A stretch of 64,000 nt of DNA from Spisula solida (GCA_947247005.1 OX365960.1:17945533-18009532), one strand, 5' to 3'; positions 45,170-56,304 are shown, counted from the stretch's first letter. Notes: generated by a model from the sequence alone, not told the origin. Translations and numbers: made by a program.

Positions 45170-46370
45170 TAATCGAACCTGACTAGTACGGATCGAGTTG
45201 TTTACGACATGTCGTAAGTTACTACAAGTTTAATTATAAAAAAATGCAATTTCATACATATCATTTCTAACGAATTGCTTGATGCTTATGAAAATTAATT
45301 TCAAAAACTCAAAAGTTGTATTCGCGTCTTAAAGTTACAATATTGGGTAGGGGCGAGTACGGATCAGACCATGGGGTTTTACAAACAAAAGAAAGAACAA
45401 AAGAAAACCCCACATTGACCGTTTCTTCTAGCATTATTATGACTTGCTACAAAGCTTCGATACTTGCATGGATGTTATATATGGACACTCTCCACACGCC
45501 TGTATCACCTGACCGCATTTTGACCTTCACCTTGACCTAATTTTGGACTTAGACGTATTAAGCGTCCAATTCTTGGTTAACCCAAATTGACCATTTCGTC
45601 TAATATCATGTCCATGAAGTCGTTGCCTTCAAACTTAGCATACTTGTTTACCATCATCAGCCCCTTACATTATCAAAGCCATGTAACACTATCCAACATA
45701 ATTATGGCCCCTGATTGACTTATTTTTTATGGACAAGGTTTCCATGGGGGCATAAGCGTTTATTGAACGCAGTTTTGTAACTGATACAAAATAATGCATT
45801 TTCTACAGCAGTAACTGTCAATTATGTTAATCTATTCAATAATCTGAACAACTGTAATTGCGATCATTTTGAAAGGATAATCGCCAGCCATTAACTTCTG
45901 TCTATGGATAAGATAAAAAGATACGGCTATCCACATTTTACTTCAAGACTAATATCAATTAACGGGCATATTGCGTTCCATGGAACCCAAGTCATAGTAT
46001 TGGAAAAACAGCGTTTTGGGACCAGGAATTAGTATTGATTTTAAACCGCTGCTAGGATACACGCTGTAGATTATAAATGGAACATTTTGTACGGAAAGTC
46101 TGGCTATTGATTTTCCCAGAAATGTGTGTGTGTGAGTAGTCACAGAATACTGGATACTCTCGGATATCTCCAAAAGGGCTTAGTGTATTATACAATGTGC
46201 TTGCTGCGATAGCATTACTTCGTTGTTGTTGTGTTTTGGATATATTAGTGTTTTGTCACTTAGAATGTAAATGTTTGGATGTTATTTCTGACTTGAACTT
46301 ATTGGGTATTCTTTGGTATTTTTTTCTGGTGGATTTTTATTCGAGTAAGAAACTTGATAATCCACAAACG
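45170..46370. other. Intergenic upstream of the cysteine-rich gene
   Basis: Contains one old repeat phrase at 45725-45775. No exon was seen before 46374. The frame upstream of the chosen ATG stays open from 46197 but is Leu/Cys-rich and not needed. Confidence 0.35.
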
Positions 46371-46373
46371 ACC

Positions 46374-46445
46374 ATGTTGAACTTCATCTTTCTTTCAACC
46401 ACTGTCGTCAGCTTGGTTCTTCACACGACGTTTGCAGTTGATTTT
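46374..46445 (+). CDS. Secreted cysteine-rich protein, exon 1 (signal peptide)
   Basis: The ATG at 46374 opens MLNFIFLSTTVVSLVLHTTFA, a clean signal peptide with likely cleavage after TFA, then VDF and the donor TTT|GTAAGT. The exon is 24 codons, phase 0 exit, matching the phase 0 entry of exon 2. I chose this ATG over the in-frame one at 46197 because only it places a hydrophobic core directly at the N terminus. Assignment to the gene rests on phase, strand and the secreted character of the cysteine-rich exons that follow. Confidence 0.6.
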
Positions 46446-47230
46446 GTAAGTAGATCTATACTATGTGTGTTTATTATGCAAGGCGTTATCGATAATATGG
46501 CTACTTGATATTATGCCGTCCCCTTTCACGTAACGGTAGTAATCGCGATATGATTAACGCTTCTCAGTTCCGTCGAAGAATTGTAAGTGTGTTTACTTAG
46601 TATATGGCTCTGACTGAACTGAAAACCAATGTAAGGCTGAGGATGTGAGGATACATGACATCTGAGTTCCTCCCGAGCGTTACATCTGTTCCTTCATAGG
46701 CATACGAAAACAACAATTGTCCGACGGCCTATCGGAATTACTACCATGCCTTTCGTCGTTCGGATTAACGTAGTAGCAACGTTTACCAAATATACGAGTG
46801 GTATAGTCCGCCGACGATAAAATTAGTATTACTTACACGTATAAATTGACAATCAAATACATTTCCGACGTCGCTTTATGTTCAATATCGTGCGTAATCG
46901 CTTTTAATGCATATACTCTTTCAATCTATACTAATCAGTCGACCATGCATTGTTTATATTATCCATGTTTATTTATTGATAAAGTCAGGGTAATCTCCGA
47001 CGAGCTATAACATACATTAACAGAGGAGTACGGTAGTTCTAAAGCTCACCCGAGATAGCCTAGTCTTATCAAGTTTGAAGGAAAATGGACATCGAAAATG
47101 GATTTAATTTTCATTTTAATTGTAAACGAAAGCTAGTGTCATATTCGGCGGACAGTAATACATCGTCAGAGTCATGTAAACGTTTGTAATGATGAGTGAT
47201 TGATAGCATGTTGTTCACAGTATTACTAGT

Positions 47231-47422
47231 ACCTAGGTACAAAATACCGTTAGGGCCATCGTGCTTACACATTGTCGCCATCGTACTGTCGCGTTTTCGC
47301 ATTGTCGCCATCGCACCATCGCATTGTCGCCATCGCACCATCACAATCGCACCATCGCATTGTCGCCCTCTGGATTTTAATGTGTAACCACGATGGCCCT
47401 AACGGTATTCCGTACCTAGGTC
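47231..47422. mobile_element. TIR element with an internal GCACCATCGC minisatellite
   Basis: The ends: left 'acctaggtacaaaataccgt' plus 'tagggccatcgtg', right its inverse ('cacgatggccctaacggtat'). The inside has tandem 'cgcattgtcgccatcgcacc' words. It lies in intron 1 of the cysteine-rich gene. Confidence 0.8.
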
Positions 47423-47614
47423 ACAAATCCAGTCAGAACGCAATCCGTTGCCATGATCTACCGGTGGCTTGGCTGTAATAAAAGTATTTCAGTGGAGAGC
47501 ATTATTGTGTACACAATCACCTGCTTTTATGACGTCATATAGGACGTGACATTGTCGTCATGATAATACCTCATGTATTTCTAAAAAATTTTGAAATTGC
47601 TCTGTCATTCTGGA

Positions 47615-47755
47615 TGCCGTTAACATGAGCGAGCGCTATGTAGCGCTTACCACGGGAGGTTATCCATGCCTTCTATATTTAATTGAACGGGAGGTAACTG
47701 AATAAAGGCGCTTGGTAGCGCTTTGCTTAGGCAACAGACCCCTGGTATCATTGCT
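47615..47755 (+). repeat. Intronic block duplicated before exons 2 and 3, copy 1
   Basis: Shares 'atccatgccttctatattta' and 'gcgctttgcttaggcaac', each in the same order and spacing, with 48855-48990. Each copy ends about 90-100 bases before its exon. Confidence 0.8.
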
Positions 47756-47846
47756 CCATACGAGGAATTTATTGTGCTATGATAAGTTGTAACTGTAGCA
47801 TGTAGTTTTACTATTTTCGTTTTCAAAGGTTTTTTATGTTTTGTAG

Positions 47847-48018
47847 TCGCAAAAAGTGAAGCAACAATGCAAGTCCAATGCGCATGTCTGTACTTCATTA
47901 ATGAAATACCCGGATGGTACGGAATTTGATGAAGGTCCATATTGTCAGTGTCCTGGATGTAGCTCCACGTGGCAAACAGACGACTACCAGTCTTTATCAT
48001 GGCCTCATTATCAAAGAG
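47847..48018 (+). CDS. Secreted cysteine-rich protein, exon 2 (module 1)
   Basis: Acceptor 'ttttatgttttgtag' and donor AGAG|GTAATG. Reads SQKVKQQCKSNAHVCTSLMK and ends CQCPGCSSTWQTDDYQSL..., giving the pattern C-x6-C-x17-C-x-C-P-x-C. Entry is phase 0 and exit phase 1. The composition and Cys spacing match the modules in exons 3 and 4, so it is clearly coding. The family is not recognised; the CxCP core and secretion suggest a disulfide-stabilised extracellular protein. A phase 1 exit fits the inner acceptor of exon 3 at 49088 but not the outer one at 49072. Confidence 0.7.
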
Positions 48019-48854
48019 GTAATGTTATATTGTTTTTACTTTTAATTGTTACATCATATAAACTGACCACCATAAATAAGTATTCAGATGTTATTTGCTC
48101 ACTTACTTGCCTGTAATAATAATTTTTGCAGAACAGTGAAGCAACAATATATTTGTAGAAAAGGAATAGTTTTGTTTATTAAATGGAAAGCCCATACATT
48201 AATTGGTACCCTAGGTGCAAAATCTAAAGTTTCTTTGTCCCTCCTGAATGGTAACTTTGTCACAAAATGATGGAAAATTTTGCTAGCCGTTTTTGATCAC
48301 ATGGTTATTTTAGTTTCGAAACATCTTCATGTTTATTTATATCTCCATTTTGACTCATTTAGTAACTGTAGTTTTAGAAACAAGTATAGTTGTGACCGTC
48401 TGATAAACAGATACTGATTATTCAACCAAGTTTAATTTTGCAACAATTATTTACTGTATACATATTTTTGGTGGGCACTGTACTTATGTAGATCTATAAT
48501 ATGTTTCTACAGACTTAAGTTTTTACTTCGGATGTTTGAAACTTTAACACACTATTTTCTGCAAATTTCTGAAATATTTATAATATTTCCCGCTATACGG
48601 ACTATACACATTGGCTTAGTAGAAAATCACATATTACAATATCATAGCATACACTCATACTTGGCCCGAGTGCCGATGATGTCTTGTTAAAAATCGGCCA
48701 AAGAATAGAATACTTACAGTTGCTTTTAACTTCGTGTTGAAATATTTCGTCTTGCGTTCTTAGCCAAAAATGACGTCACACACCACGTGCATGTCGACAC
48801 TGAATTCATGTCTGGGTGTTAGTCTTACATTGTGAACATGGTCTCTGAAGACTG

Positions 48855-48990
48855 TTGACATGGCGAGTGCTACGTTGCGCTTTCCACGAGAGGTATATTG
48901 TAGTAATCCATGCCTTCTATATTTAATTAAACCGGAGGTTACTGACTTAATGCGCTCGGTAGCGCTTTGCTTAGGCAACGGACCCCTGGT
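48855..48990 (+). repeat. Intronic block duplicated before exons 2 and 3, copy 2
   Basis: See 47615-47755. Local differences include 'aaccggaggttactgac' against 'aacgggaggtaactgaa'. Confidence 0.8.
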
Positions 48991-49087
48991 TTGCTTGTGC
49001 TAATACTCGTGTTGTTTATTTAAGCGGATAAAACGGTACAATACAAGTTCTGTGTTCCTATTATACCTGAGCGCGAATGTGAACCAG

Positions 49088-49260
49088 GAGCGCTGGCTGT
49101 CACACTGGGCACCACAATGGGTGATTGGAACCCTCATATCCGGGAAGCTCGTTGCGCATGCCCAGATAATATGTACCAATTACTCGGATGGTGGCGCCAC
49201 ACCACGTACAAACACGACAACAAGACAGGACAGTGGATTTACGAATACTTTTGTGAAAAG
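49088..49260 (+). CDS. Secreted cysteine-rich protein, exon 3 (module 2)
   Basis: The donor is GAAAAG|GTAAGC (phase 0). Reads ALAVTLGTTMGDWNPHIREA then RCACPDNMYQLLGWW, with an N-glycosylation site (NKT) and a final YFCEK. Two acceptors are possible. AG|GAGCG at 49088 fits the phase of exon 2 but skips a Cys (ECEPG) and has a poor pyrimidine tract. AG|CGCGAATGT at 49072 has a better tract, lies at the spot homologous to exon 2's acceptor, and keeps the first Cys, but breaks the frame from exon 2. An extra unseen exon of 3n+2 bases or a one-base error near 48018 would reconcile this. Confidence 0.65.
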
Positions 49261-49424
49261 GTAAGCCATTGTAAACAATAAATATTTTCAAATGATAATT
49301 CTTAAAAATAATGTCTGTAAGTTACTATACACCTGTACGAATACATGTACATGAAATCAGATTTCTTTTCTACCCGTTTCGATCAATCTTTTAGTCCAAT
49401 AAATCATGTAAATTCGTGGATTTA

Positions 49425-49830
49425 GCCCAGTGGTAACGCACTGGGCTGTCAATCCAGAGGTCGTGGGTTCAATCTCTGGCATCGGAACTTGACATTTCTG
49501 AAATATTTATAATATTTCCCGCTATATCTGGCCGTGTGGTCTGCAAAGTATCTGGAAGTGCCAGGAAGTTGCGTATCGGTGCTATACACCGGGCACATTA
49601 AAGAACCAGGCTGTCTATTCGAAATAAGAGCTAGGCGCACTTCTGCAGCGCCGGACATGCCTGTATCTAATGTCTCTCTCTCTCCCTTCGGGGGCTTTCT
49701 CTCAGTCTGTCCGTCTGGTCAGATCATGCTGTATCTGCACTGGTAGAGGATGCACCTGTGCCATTGTGGCTGCAACACAATAATGTAAAGTGCCTTTGAA
49801 CGTGCATTCGCATGAAAAAGACGCTATATA
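49425..49830 (+). mobile_element. tRNA-derived SINE in intron 3 of the cysteine-rich gene
   Basis: The head 'ttagcccagtggtaacgcac' (A box) and 'ggtcgtgggttcaatctc' (B box) are well kept. The core is 'gtatcggtgctatacaccgg', with tail 'gcacattaaagaacca', then a pyrimidine-rich tract. Same core and tail as the SINEs at 7.4 and 31.1 kb. Confidence 0.75.
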
Positions 49831-50072
49831 CATCTGGTATATTTATTTTATTTATGTATTAGGATGCTGTGTGAAGTCAGCAGTTGCTAGTCTGCTTGCC
49901 CTGACAACTTTTTGTTGTAAAATAGTGCACGTGTTTGCAAAATACACCCATTTGGATCTTTCAAAAGCCGTTAAAAATCTCCGCTATCTTCGCTCTGTAG
50001 TTACATTCATGTGACCAGTAAAATTATTTATTTTTGCTGTGAAATATTGGAAGTATAGATTCTAGTCCAGTC

Positions 50073-50281
50073 AGGATAAGAATTCAGTGACGCAGTGGTC
50101 GAGTCGACTATAACGGTGTAAAACCAATGATAAAGGCTTTTACTGTACAACAGCTATAATTTGAATGCTAAACTAACATGTTATATTCTATTTACTTGAT
50201 CAGACAATGGCTTTAATCTTTTTGAGTACACATAAACTGCAACGTCACTGTTACTCTATTCTAACTTGACTGTATTGCACA
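50073..50281 (+). repeat. Dispersed repeat, fullest copy
   Basis: Runs 'cagtcaggataagaattcag' to 'ctgcaacgtcactgtt...'. It contains in one piece the 5' part found at 26848 and the 3' part found at 23089 and 39285, and lacks the AAGTGNGTT words at the join. Confidence 0.7.
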
Positions 50282-50471
50282 TGTTTCATGAACCGGTGGA
50301 CACGCTTAATAACCTTCGACAAAAATATCCTACAAACAAATGGGCGGAGCGTTCTTCTACACTGGTCTAGTGTAAACATTCTAACTTAATGTCTTTTAGT
50401 AGATAGGACTTGATGTTGTGATTGCACATGGCAGTGTATTCAGAATATCAACTCTAATTTCTCTGTTGCAG

Positions 50472-50693
50472 CCGGAATGTACGCTTGAAAGATCTCCATG
50501 TGCGAAAATTTATGTAAATAAGGCGGAAGAAGGAGAAGAGGAAGTGGTTGCTGGTTACAACTTCCTGTGCGCATGCCCAATTGGGTACAAATGCCCGGAT
50601 AAAGACGATGATGAAAAACCCGAACGGGAGACGGACTTCCGTGGTACATACATTCCTAAATATTGTAAACTCACACACAAAGGTCGGTCATGA
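50472..50693 (+). CDS. Secreted cysteine-rich protein, exon 4 (module 3 and stop)
   Basis: Acceptor 'atttctctgttgcag', phase 0, matching exon 3. Reads PECTLERSPCAKIYVNKAEE, an acidic spacer, then FLCACPIGYKCPDKDDDEK, ending YCKLTHKGRS and TGA. Pattern C-x6-C-x22-C-x-C-P-x4-C. With exons 1-3 the model is 212 residues, about 188 after signal cleavage, with 14 Cys. The three CxCP modules suggest internal exon duplication. No known family is claimed. Confidence 0.75.
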   Translation, partial: PECTLERSPCAKIYVNKAEEGEEEVVAGYNFLCACPIGYKCPDKDDDEKPERETDFRGTYIPKYCKLTHKGRS

Positions 50694-50857
50694 TTCGCGT
50701 TCATTGGTACCATCCACGAGTACGTATATATTTTAGGCGCGAGCCACAGCAAAATGCCGTATATACTAGCTTAGAAGCCGACCCGACTTATACAACCTAA
50801 TTATGTCGGTCCAATGCCCGGATCCGTCTTATACTCTATGTCGACCTATAGGTAATT

Positions 50858-50863
50858 AATAAA
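50858..50863 (+). terminator. Polyadenylation signal AATAAA for the cysteine-rich gene
   Basis: AATAAA, 165 bases after the TGA, in AT-rich sequence. The first good signal downstream. Confidence 0.5.
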
Positions 50864-50869
50864 TTATAT

Positions 50870-52860
50870 ACGGTATATTATTTAGACATTTACAAACTGC
50901 GCATTGTCAAAACAGTTGTAAAAACGTCATTATTTGCCAAGAGAGTAAAACTTATTGATCACTCCAAGGAATTCTACTATAAGCTTACCTCTCTTTAGGT
51001 GATGAAGTAATTCGGTTTCTATGAAGTATATAGCTATTTACAAAGAATAGTATTTACCATTTTTAATCTATATTTTACTTCGATAGGCGTAGTTGATCAA
51101 AACCTACAATTTGAGTTTATCTTCTATTTTAGTATGAGAATAATTTTACTACATGTGTCATTGTCAGAAGTAGTTCAAACATTATGTCTCTATTATTCAC
51201 ACCATATAAGCAATAAAATACAAATTTACAATAATCATAACTTAGTCATAATACAGGAGAGGAATAGAAAGCAATATCATAATACAGGAGAGGATTAGAA
51301 AGCAATATCATACAATGCTATACATAAAGTAGAATTATATAAATCGATTATTCTGGTCAGTCACGTGTTCACATAACATTGTTTACGAAAATATTGAAAT
51401 TTCTCTTATTAATGTGTTATTTTATTAGATATTATGTGTATTAGTACATGTATGTAGCTTAGTAAATAATACACATAAGGGTTTGGTTCTCAAATTATAT
51501 TGTTTAAAACAATAAAAATACAATGTTATGAAAATGAAATGTTTGTATATAAGTGACAGACCTGATTAAACGAACTACAAGTCCTTCTACTGTAGTCACT
51601 TGTAGTATGTTCAAATTCATATGTGTTTTGATTCGTATACCTCACCCTATCACAGATAGAATATATGTGAATATGTCCGCGGGTCAAAAAATTTGCGATT
51701 TTGGAATTTATGAATTTCAGATGTTTAGCGTGTGGAAATAGTAGCGCTGTGGTTATTTTTTTTTATTACATGTCATTTTAGGCTATTTTTACGAGCGAAT
51801 TTTGTACAATTTCGCCAATAATTCCACTTAGCTAACTCAAACCACTTATCTTCTACAAACAGATACTACATGTAAAGGTATGACTGAACTGTGGAATTTA
51901 TTTGATTTAAAGTCCCTTTATGCCTTAAATGGCTATTTTCAAAACGCAATAACTTAGCAACCTATCTGCAAAGTGATGCATTTGAGCACTTTAGTTGAGT
52001 CCCAAATGTGGAGAACACCATAAGATGGAAGAAAACGAAATAAAGCCTCCAGTTGGTTTGTAAACAAAATAACGAAATGTAAACAATAAATGCATTGTTT
52101 AAAATCTAAGGGGAGCAACTCTTGCAAATTTAGTACGTTTTACTAAATGTGATTTTTGGCATACTATTTCGACAAATATAGCTGACATTCTGTCGTCAAT
52201 TATAGATCATTTGTGAAAAACATCCTAATTCTTTGTATTTAGTCTATTTACTGGATGGTCGGGAAAAAAGATTTGGGAGAGATAATGTGACTTTAACTGA
52301 AAATTTGTTGTCAAGGGAACTAACCGAATAGTTTTCGTAAAATGATCGCAAATTGAATATTGTATTGTATTTTCTGTGTCAATTGTTGTCAGTTCATTTC
52401 TTATTCAACTCTTCACATAACATGTTAATATGGGACTATGGCCAGTTAAATGTATTACACGATGTATGTTTATTGTATGTGTTTGTGCATTTATAATGTA
52501 TATAAATGCTAATTGACCAAAAGCGGTACTTAACATTCAGTTCTACCAGGAGTGACTTCAAGTTCTCCAACATACCTTCATCCACTATTCTAGTGGCAAG
52601 GCATAATGAAAATGCTGGCAGTTTCTGGAACTACTTGAATGCGGATTCACATAGCAGCATAAAGGCGGTTAATGTTGTATTAAGAAATTGGCAATGATCA
52701 TAATGAGAGACTAAAGCCTCCCAAAAATTATAAAGTTATATTACAAAAAAATGTGAAAAGATTATATGACGATGACAATGTTTTGTCCCACTGTCGGAAG
52801 TACTCGGAAAAACTTTCTCCGAGATAAATGCTTGTCACTAGACAATGTGTATACATGTAA
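50870..52860. other. Intergenic, no gene seen
   Basis: One 32-base tandem duplication ('ataatacaggagagga' with 'tagaaagcaatatc') at 51248-51312. No coding exon recognised. Confidence 0.45.
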
Positions 52861-52865
52861 TATTC

Positions 52866-52940
52866 TTGAATTGTTGTGCCGAACATAGCCTCTATTTACC
52901 AGTCAGCTTTCTGTTGAAATGTGGCAGGCATATGAGTGTT
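52866..52940 (-). mobile_element. SINE body fragment without head
   Basis: Matches the body of the SINE at 5827-5890: 'accagtcagctttctg', 'ggcaggcatat'. A truncated relic. Confidence 0.6.
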
Positions 52941-53153
52941 ATACATAAATTGTGGAATTTTATTAAAAGTGGTTTTGTTTTCAAAGAATTTCTGCGCATG
53001 CGTCAATGAAGAGTAGTTCCTGTGCATTTATGTCACGAAATTTATTTTGATTTCGTCTTCCACTCATATGTATTTGTTCCATTTGCACAATAAATGTATA
53101 CTGAGAAAACATGTAATGAGTGGTTTGTTCTTTGTTGTGAAGAGTTCAGGGTG

Positions 53154-53384
53154 CTGTTTTATCAAAGCACTTACGAAAGTCTTAAAGTTACGTTCAAATT
53201 TAAATTCTTTATAATCATTTTAACAACTGCAATTTAGTGACGAATGTGTTTTTTAGGAGTTCATTAACTGAATCATTATAGGTATTACAGCTCCATTTAC
53301 CACACTTTATACTTGTAAACAAACTATAAAGAATTTAAATTTGAGCGTAACTTGAAGATTTTCGTAAGTGCTTTGATAAAACAG
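53154..53384. mobile_element. MITE with about 60-bp TIRs, copy 1
   Basis: The left end 'ctgttttatcaaagcactta' and the inverse right end 'gtaagtgctttgataaaacag'-type sequence extend inward through 'aaatttaaattctttata'. 231 bases. A second copy is at 60751-60977. Confidence 0.8.
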
Positions 53385-53589
53385 TAACCTGATGATTGCA
53401 TACGTTGATACGTCATGGAATTATCGTTATATATAATTTTTATGATCATTGGATACGTCTGCAATGCATATAAACACATGACCACACATGGTGCCGTGTT
53501 ATTATACATGAACAAATGTATTAAGATACATGACTATCGTGTTTTCATGCATAAACACACACATATATACAATGTGATCATACATTAAC

Positions 53590-53900
53590 ACATACATTGT
53601 ATACTAATTGTGATCATGCATTAATACACACATTCATACAATGTTATCATACATTAACACACACATTCATACAATGTAATCATACAGTAACACACACATT
53701 CATACAATGTAATAATACATTAACACACACATTCATACAATGTGATCCTGCATTAACACACACATTCATACAATGTGATCATGCATTTACACACACATAC
53801 ATACAATGTAATCATACATTAACACACACATTCATACAATGTAATCATACATTAACACACACATTCATACAATGTGATCATGCATTATCTCACATATTAA
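53590..53900 (+). repeat. 33-bp minisatellite, about 9 copies
   Basis: The unit 'acacacacattcatacaatg' plus 'tgatcatacatta' gives an 11-residue repeat (THTFIQCNHTL) in the forward frame because 33 divides by three. Not a gene. Confidence 0.9.
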
Positions 53901-54033
53901 CTAGATATCTACAATGTTTACAAACTATTTATTAACGAACACATTTGTACAACATATAAGCACATTAAATGGATGAGCAATATATACACGTTCATTATGG
54001 ACGAACACATACATGTAAAATTATTTTCTTACA

Positions 54034-54298
54034 ATATAGTCCAGAGATTTTGACACGACTCTCGAACTTCTATTTGCATAATATCAACAACCGATATATT
54101 GTCTATATTTATAATCCCGGTTGTATGTTTTCATAAGTGGGGACCATCACGAAGACGCTCGACGTGCAACACCAACACAAATCTAAAAGGCCGATTTTGC
54201 ACGACCTGCTCCTGGAAATTTATATATTCAACGCAACAACTTGTAATATATTCATGCTAAAGGTCAGGATCATGTCAAATTCTCTGTGTGCTATACAA
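54034..54298 (+). repeat. Dispersed repeat, copy 3 of 3
   Basis: Starts 'ttttgacacgactctcgaac', ends 'ctctgtgtgctatac'. Matches 9345-9617. Confidence 0.7.
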
Positions 54299-54846
54299 TG
54301 TATTATCTAGATTTATATAGGACGAACACAAACTCAGCCTGATATTGAAATGTGTGTGTTACAGCAAAGAATGCACTGAAAACTATCATTCAAACATATA
54401 CCAATATTTTTAATGTATGAACATGTATAATATTTACAATAACAATTTTCAAATCGCTGTTCATATTGAAAACCTTCAACCGGAACATATATTTTTTAAC
54501 ATAACAATCAATTTCCTCTGAAATTTAAATTAATTTTTTTGATAGACTGCCACTGTTGAGTCCATTAAATTAGCACTAAAGCATATGTTCGTATTCATAA
54601 ATCATCGCAATGAAAAATAACAAAATAATAATTAATCGCATCTGTGATCCAAAATACTGGTGTTGTTTCCCTCTCCGTGGCAGACTATCTAATGATTAGA
54701 TAGGAGGTTTTCGCATAACGCCGACGATATATATATTAACGATGGCATTACCTTGACCGCGGATCGTTTTAGCCTTGACTACAATGGCATATTTTAGTTC
54801 CGACACACACACACATATTTGGAAAGAAATTCTGACAATTACTCCA

Positions 54847-54852
54847 TTTAAT
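54847..54852 (-). terminator. Possible polyadenylation signal ATTAAA for the 241-residue gene
   Basis: On the minus strand ATTAAA lies about 95 bases after the stop. No AATAAA was seen closer. Confidence 0.4.
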
Positions 54853-54945
54853 ACACCCGAGGAATCTTCGACATCGACGGAAAATCCCGAGCAGTTACGA
54901 TTATTGCTGAAAAATATGGTTTGGAAATAAAATGGTGTCAAATCT

Positions 54946-55671
54946 TCAGTATAGCACTTCGTCAGATTCCTCCGCGTTCATTAAAGCATTGGCAATGGAG
55001 TCATTTAAGGGAGTAGCCAAAGATCGTCTGGGCGTTTTAGTCGACTTCCGTCTTGAAGACTGTGGTTTGGGTGTTTCTATTTTATATTGTGACGTCGCTT
55101 CCGGTCGTTGTGTATAAAGTAGTTCGTCATTCATAGCCTCGTTTAAAATACTTGCTAAAAAGTCGTCAGTTTGACCACGCGCGGAATACGCTGATGGCGT
55201 TGGTGTTTTGAACCTCATCGTATTTTTGGACATCAGAACAGGTGAGGAATTTACTGAAACTGAAGTTTCTTTATCTGAATTGTCAATGGCATCTTTGTCC
55301 CAAGGGAATTTGGTTTCAACACGGCTTGTCGATCGCATTGTGTTAAACGAATTTGTGGCGCGTCCCCTTGGTGACGTAGGCGTGTACTTCCCGTTAGGTC
55401 TAAATGAAGTCATTCCAAATTTGGATCCATAAAGTCCACCGGACAATGTCTTTTTATCGGTGTCCAATTTATTTTGTAACAACAAACTCTCTTTACCTAA
55501 GTCCCGCATGATCACCTTCTGTGCTCTATCATAATAATGCATGTCCATTTTGAGTCTATTTCCGGTCCGTTGGTTATTGCGTAATATGCCATCGTCATAT
55601 TCGGAACGCTTCGGTGGGCATCCATACAATTGCTTCGTTTTATTTCCGGTTCCGTTTTTGTTTTTGCTCAT
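54946..55671 (-). CDS. Uncharacterised 241-residue basic, low-complexity protein
   Basis: A single open exon from ATG (MSKNKNGTGNKTKQLYG) to TGA. Codon choice, CpG content and composition clearly differ from chance frames nearby. Residues 44-69 form one amphipathic helix (MHYYDRAQKVIMRDLGKESL...). The middle is Ser/Thr/Pro/Lys/Arg-rich and probably disordered, with TP and SP sites (TPTSPRG, KTPTPSAY, KTPRRS). Two copies of a motif close the protein: DDFLASILNEAMNDELLY (169-186) and NDSIANALMNAEESDEVLY (223-241, the exact C terminus). No signal peptide or membrane span. I do not recognise the family. The tandem helical motifs suggest a binding site for a partner, for example in a cytoskeletal or nuclear complex, which is inference only. 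Confidence 0.75.
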   Translation of the reverse strand: MSKNKNGTGNKTKQLYGCPPKRSEYDDGILRNNQRTGNRLKMDMHYYDRAQKVIMRDLGKESLLLQNKLDTDKKTLSGGLYGSKFGMTSFRPNGKYTPTSPRGRATNSFNTMRSTSRVETKFPWDKDAIDNSDKETSVSVNSSPVLMSKNTMRFKTPTPSAYSARGQTDDFLASILNEAMNDELLYTQRPEATSQYKIETPKPQSSRRKSTKTPRRSLATPLNDSIANALMNAEESDEVLY

Positions 55672-55679
55672 GATGGATT

Positions 55680-56040
55680 AGTGTGGATCCCGTTTTTGTG
55701 ACACTTTGGGTATTACATGCGGCCCTTTTTTCAAAATATTATGAAGTGTATTAACCAATCAGAATTGAGTAGTCACATACTGGTCCTATTTGTCCTGTTG
55801 CCCGGTGAATATGATCTGAAAATATAGTAACACGTATATAATAAATTAAAAATTTATAAGATGTTCAGTAAAAGGGTAATTCGATAAAAATCAACATTTA
55901 GGACCATTAAAGTGCTAATTATTTTTGAAATAGGTATAATGAGGTAATACCAATGTATTTGATTTGCTGTACGTCTGCTTGTATGATCTTCGTAGAGTTG
56001 GAGAGGAAAACACAATACAGAAAAGTGATAATCTCTAGTC
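55680..56040. other. Upstream region of the 241-residue gene
   Basis: Probably holds its promoter (gene on the minus strand). No TATA box or other site stands out. Confidence 0.3.
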
Positions 56041-56304
56041 CTGGGCTGGTATTCACAAAGCATCTTAGCAGAAAACTTGGAAATTTCTTAAAATCTTAAT
56101 TTTTCTAAAGTGTATCAGCTAAGCAAGAAAATCAACATGCTTAATATATTGCATAGTTTTGAAGCATTATGTAAACAGCTATTATATTCACTAAGAAAAC
56201 ATGGATTATTTTTTAAATTGTGGGAAATATGAGCTGCACAAATTATTGACTTAAGTCAAAATATTTAAGTTTTCACTTAAGATGCTTTGTGAATACCAGC
56301 CCAG
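56041..56304. mobile_element. MITE, 264 bp, best copy
   Basis: The left end 'ctgggctggtattcacaaag' plus 'catctta' is mirrored by the right end 'ctttgtgaataccagcccag'. Same family as 19290-19548. Confidence 0.85.

Noticed and set aside
47111..47387. Opposing 60-77 residue frames with 'GAMATMR' / 'HRTIVAIAPS' repeats
   Set aside because: Generated by the minisatellite inside the TIR element at 47231-47422.
50440..50752. Several overlapping reverse and forward frames
   Set aside because: Shadows of exon 4 of the cysteine-rich gene, which alone has a matching acceptor, phase and cysteine pattern.
53597..53935. 112-residue THTFIQC repeat frame
   Set aside because: 33-bp minisatellite, period divisible by three.
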